Of a stretch of DNA of 64,000 bases, positions 61,585 through 64,000 are shown piece by piece (position 1 is the first letter of the stretch; every line of letters starts with the position of its first letter). The notes under the pieces were generated by a model. It was given only the letters and a program-made list of their open reading frames with translations. It was not told the DNA's origin and searched no databases. The DNA lies in contig BPGV01000001.1 of NCBI GenBank assembly GCA_026003215.1, positions 399,570 through 463,569 of the forward strand, in the 5' to 3' direction. The stretch comes from Bacteroidia bacterium. GTDB lineage: Bacteria > Bacteroidota > Bacteroidia > SpSt-205. The position numbers and the translations under genes are program-made.

Positions 61585-62763
61585 ATGCTACCGTGGCATA
61601 TACCCCTTATTTTGGCTGTAACCACTTTTGTCCATTACTTGGACCGAAACATGCTGGCCCTGGCCTTACCCCAGATAGCCCAGGAGCAGGGGTGGACCAA
61701 CGCCCAGCTGGGTTCTTACGGCCAATACCTCTTAGGAGCTTTTTACTTTTCTTTCGGCTTAGTGCAAATCTTTCTCAGTCCCTTAGCCGAAAGGTGGCAT
61801 ATAAAAGGCAGCTTGCTGGCATCTGTTGCCGGTTTTTCTGTAGTGACTTTTCTCTTTTATCCGTTTGGTGGGTCGGTGCTGGGACTAATAGCGCTACGGC
61901 TTCTCTTGGGCGCGGCAGAAAGCCTACACATGCCTATGAATAGCGCCATAATCGCGCGTACTTTTCCAGAAAAGGCGCGCAGCCGCGCCAACTCCGTGTA
62001 TGTAGCGGGTATTTTACTAGCGCTTATGGTGGGGCCGCTTGTGCTTATTCCGCTGATGACGGAGGTAGGCTGGCGAAAAGCCTTTGCGGTACTCGGCCTT
62101 ACGGGCATGGGGCTGAGCCTGCCCTTGGTAGCTTGGGGCATACCGGCCTTGCCCCCTTCCCCCAGAACCGCCGGACCTGCATGGGTATGGCCAGACCGCA
62201 CCCTGCGGTGGTATCTCTTGGCGGGAAGCGCAAACGCTTTTTGCATTTTTGGCCTGCTCAACTGGCTGCCCAGCTATTTGGCGCGGGAACGAGGCATTCC
62301 GTTTGGGGAGCTTTCCGGGCCGCTCTTTGGGATATTTGCCGCAGGGATTGGGGGCCTTTTTCTATGGGCATGGGTAGGCGACCGCTACCAAAACCGCTTG
62401 CGTTTGGCCCAAGTAGGCTTAGCTATCGCAGGGGTGAGCGTGCTTCTTACGGCAGCCCCCCTCTCTAACTTCCTGCTGGTAGCCCTCCTCATGGTGGGGA
62501 CCTTCTTTCAGAGCAGTTACAACGCGCAGGAGTTTGCCACGCTTCAGAGCCTGTACCCCCCCGAACGAAGCGGCGCCCTCACGGGCTTGTATAATGGCTT
62601 CACCGTATTGATGGGCGGCGTTGGCGGTTCGTTCATCCCTGGGCTGCTGGTGGCGTGGACGGGGGAGCTGCACAGCGGCATCCTCAGCATCGCCGCTGCA
62701 GCGATAGGGGTGTCCTTGGCTCTCCGGCGTGTAGAACGCCTACGCCGATCCATAACGCCCTGA
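61585..62763 (+). CDS. major facilitator superfamily transporter
   Basis: A 392-residue protein with about 12 membrane helices. It has HYLDRNMLALALPQI after helix 1 (typical of the anion/cation symporter group) and the loop 2-3 region LAERWHIKG. The start could be ATG 61585, 4 bases after TTCCTTTG, or ATG 61558; in-frame codons reach back to GTG 61510. It is divergent from hmuS, so a haem- or porphyrin-related substrate is a guess. Confidence 0.85.
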   Translation: MLPWHIPLILAVTTFVHYLDRNMLALALPQIAQEQGWTNAQLGSYGQYLLGAFYFSFGLVQIFLSPLAERWHIKGSLLASVAGFSVVTFLFYPFGGSVLGLIALRLLLGAAESLHMPMNSAIIARTFPEKARSRANSVYVAGILLALMVGPLVLIPLMTEVGWRKAFAVLGLTGMGLSLPLVAWGIPALPPSPRTAGPAWVWPDRTLRWYLLAGSANAFCIFGLLNWLPSYLARERGIPFGELSGPLFGIFAAGIGGLFLWAWVGDRYQNRLRLAQVGLAIAGVSVLLTAAPLSNFLLVALLMVGTFFQSSYNAQEFATLQSLYPPERSGALTGLYNGFTVLMGGVGGSFIPGLLVAWTGELHSGILSIAAAAIGVSLALRRVERLRRSITP

Positions 62764-62765
62764 TG

Positions 62766-62773
62766 TATCTTTG
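62766..62773 (+). promoter_or_regulatory. -7 box TATCTTTG of the BamA-like gene
   Basis: It ends 6 bases before GTG 62780, immediately after the MFS stop. Confidence 0.55.
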
Positions 62774-62779
62774 GGAGAC

Positions 62780-64000
62780 GTGTGGGGGCTTTGGCTGCAA
62801 GTAGGCCTTATCGGGCTTACAGCGGCGGAAAAGAAAGCGCTTAGGGCGGTAGGAGCCGATACGGTGCGGCGAGATAGTCTTTTGCGCAGTTGGGGCTATT
62901 GGGGCTCTGCGGGGGCGCGCTTTCGCTTAGAAGGGCTCACTTGGGAAGGAGATAGTGCCGCACAGGCAGGCTTGCGGCGCTATAGGTGGCGACGGTGGCG
63001 TAAGGCTCCCCTCACGCCTGCGCTCTTTCAGGCTATCCTGCTGGATATGCAGAACCAGCTTACCGCCCAAGGCTACCTCTATGCCACGGTAGCGTGGGAC
63101 CGCTTCACTTGCAACGAAAAAGGCGCCTGCTTTGGGCAGCTCCGAGTACAGGCCGGAGAACAGATTCGGCTGGATACGGTACTCCTGCGAGGTCGTTGGC
63201 CGGCTCCAAAGAGCGCCTTTTACCAGATAACGGGCCTCACGCCTGGCCGGCCCCTCTCGGCGGCCCGCTGGGAAGCCCTCCCCCGTCGCCTGCGCAATAA
63301 CCCCTATGCTACCCTCGTAGATACGCCTAAGCTGTGGCTTTTCCCCGGGCTGGCGTGGATAGAGCTTACCCTCCGCCCCAAAAACAACAACCGCATAGAT
63401 GGGGCCTTATCGCTTTTGCCCAGTGGCAGCGGACCTAACCCCAAGCCGCAAGTGATTGGAAACCTTGAGGTGAGCCTCATCAGCCCCCTGCGGCTGGGGG
63501 AAAAGATAGAGGCGCGCTTTGCCCAGCTCCCTGGGGGTTCGCAGCGCCTTAATCTCGCGCTGGCGCTTCCCTACCTCTTGCGGGGCTTTGTGGAGCTACG
63601 GGGAAGCTTCCTGCTCTGGCGGCAGGATACCTCTTTCCTGACCCGTGAAGGCGAGGCCGAGGTACGCTACCGGCTCGCCGCCAACCTGCTCCTCAAAGGC
63701 AGTTTCTTTTCCACCACCTCAAACCTACTGAATACCCGCCCCTATGAGCAGCGTACTTGGCCCCCTCCGCCTGTATTGGATTTTCGGAGGCGCGGCGTGC
63801 GCTTAGGCTGGGAGTTGGATAATACCGACCTGCGCACAGCGCCTACCACGGGTTGGCGCGTAACCCTCACGGGTACCCAAGGCCAGCGAGGATACCTCCG
63901 CAATCCCGCCTTACAAAAGTTAGAATACCAGCGTCTGCCAGCCGTAGGCGCCTTTCAAGAAGCTTTCGCCCATATAGAAAAGTACTTTTCCCTCAGTCGC
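62780..64000 (+). CDS. BamA/TamA-like outer-membrane assembly protein, 5' part
   Basis: Open from GTG 62780 to the right edge, 407 codons, with no stop. A signal-like N-terminus (VWGLWLQVGLIGLTAA) is followed by POTRA-like segments (about 50-150: MQNQLTAQGYLYATVAW; LRVQAGEQIRLDTVLLRG; then LRNNPYATLVDTP). The start of an Omp85-type barrel follows from about 215 (IGNLEVSLISPLRLGEKIEARF; VRLGWELDNTDLRTAPTTGW). It may be TamA-like rather than the main BamA. It runs beyond the window. Confidence 0.78.
   Translation, partial: MWGLWLQVGLIGLTAAEKKALRAVGADTVRRDSLLRSWGYWGSAGARFRLEGLTWEGDSAAQAGLRRYRWRRWRKAPLTPALFQAILLDMQNQLTAQGYLYATVAWDRFTCNEKGACFGQLRVQAGEQIRLDTVLLRGRWPAPKSAFYQITGLTPGRPLSAARWEALPRRLRNNPYATLVDTPKLWLFPGLAWIELTLRPKNNNRIDGALSLLPSGSGPNPKPQVIGNLEVSLISPLRLGEKIEARFAQLPGGSQRLNLALALPYLLRGFVELRGSFLLWRQDTSFLTREGEAEVRYRLAANLLLKGSFFSTTSNLLNTRPYEQRTWPPPPVLDFRRRGVRLGWELDNTDLRTAPTTGWRVTLTGTQGQRGYLRNPALQKLEYQRLPAVGAFQEAFAHIEKYFSLSR

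Overview
The window looks like chromosomal DNA of a compact, moderately GC-rich member of the Bacteroidota. Three things in the sequence point there. Five genes encode exported proteins with type IX secretion (T9SS) C-terminal sorting domains. Nearly every gene with an upstream gap carries the Bacteroidota -7 promoter box TAnnTTTG. Several gene orders are typical of the phylum (purH-mreBCD-mrdA; DUF1573-yajC-ybbR-coaE-corA). I cannot place it to genus. I see no tRNA, rRNA, insertion sequence, prophage or CRISPR array, and no gene-free stretch longer than about 180 bases.

Layout. 76-6217 (minus): two tandem exported TPR-CHAT caspase-like proteins. 6274-8242 (plus): sugar-phosphate isomerase and a cation efflux protein. 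8221-9795 (minus): an SPPY-type DNA methyltransferase beside the frameshifted remnant of what is probably its restriction enzyme. 9796-21826: a TonB receptor diverging from a long plus-strand operon: DUF6580 membrane protein, BtuG-like lipoprotein, PglD-like protein, purH, mreB, a 38-codon ORF, mreC, mreD, mrdA, rimO and an unknown exported protein. 21805-29312 (minus): paaN, rlpA, YtxH, DUF1573, yajC, ybbR, coaE, corA, a T9SS metalloprotease and a SixA phosphatase. 29337-33224 (minus): a giant PKD/T9SS type B protein, divergent from acs. 35173-40859: a SiaC-like protein, a Tat-type aminotransferase, and a minus operon UXS-rfbC-rfbA-BatD-like-BatA-like. 40886-41635 (plus): rpmH-rnpA-yidD. 41637-46054: a J-domain/TM/LRR protein, a Wzi/RemB-like outer-membrane protein and a glycine-rich T9SS protein. 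46119-50884 (minus): rpsO-pnp-epimerase and two DUF4412 paralogs. 50923-55443: YbaB, a secreted nuclease divergent from a secreted esterase, a UbiA prenyltransferase and a sugar nucleotidyltransferase. 55448-60302 (minus): rseP-TPR and adk-ribBA. 60483-64000: hmuS, an MFS transporter and the 5' part of a BamA/TamA-like gene that runs off the right edge.

The genome is tightly packed. I count about sixteen 4-base stop/start overlaps (ATGA or GTGA type), and convergent genes abut or overlap with no room for intrinsic terminators. The most striking pattern is the position of the -7 boxes, usually 3-7 bases before the start codon, so many mRNAs should be leaderless or nearly so. The clearest case is the 26-base gap between the UXS and rpmH genes, where two back-to-back -7 boxes form an 18-base palindrome.

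The gene set combines envelope building (MreBCD/PBP2, RlpA, RseP, YajC, YidD, BamA-like), surface sugars (UXS, RfbA/C, epimerase, nucleotidyltransferases, Wzi/RemB), T9SS-exported hydrolases, nutrient capture (probable B12 module, haem handling) and central enzymes. Candidates for something new are the exported tandem CHAT proteins, the J-TM-LRR fusion, the rnpA start arrangement and the mreB-mreC micro-ORF.
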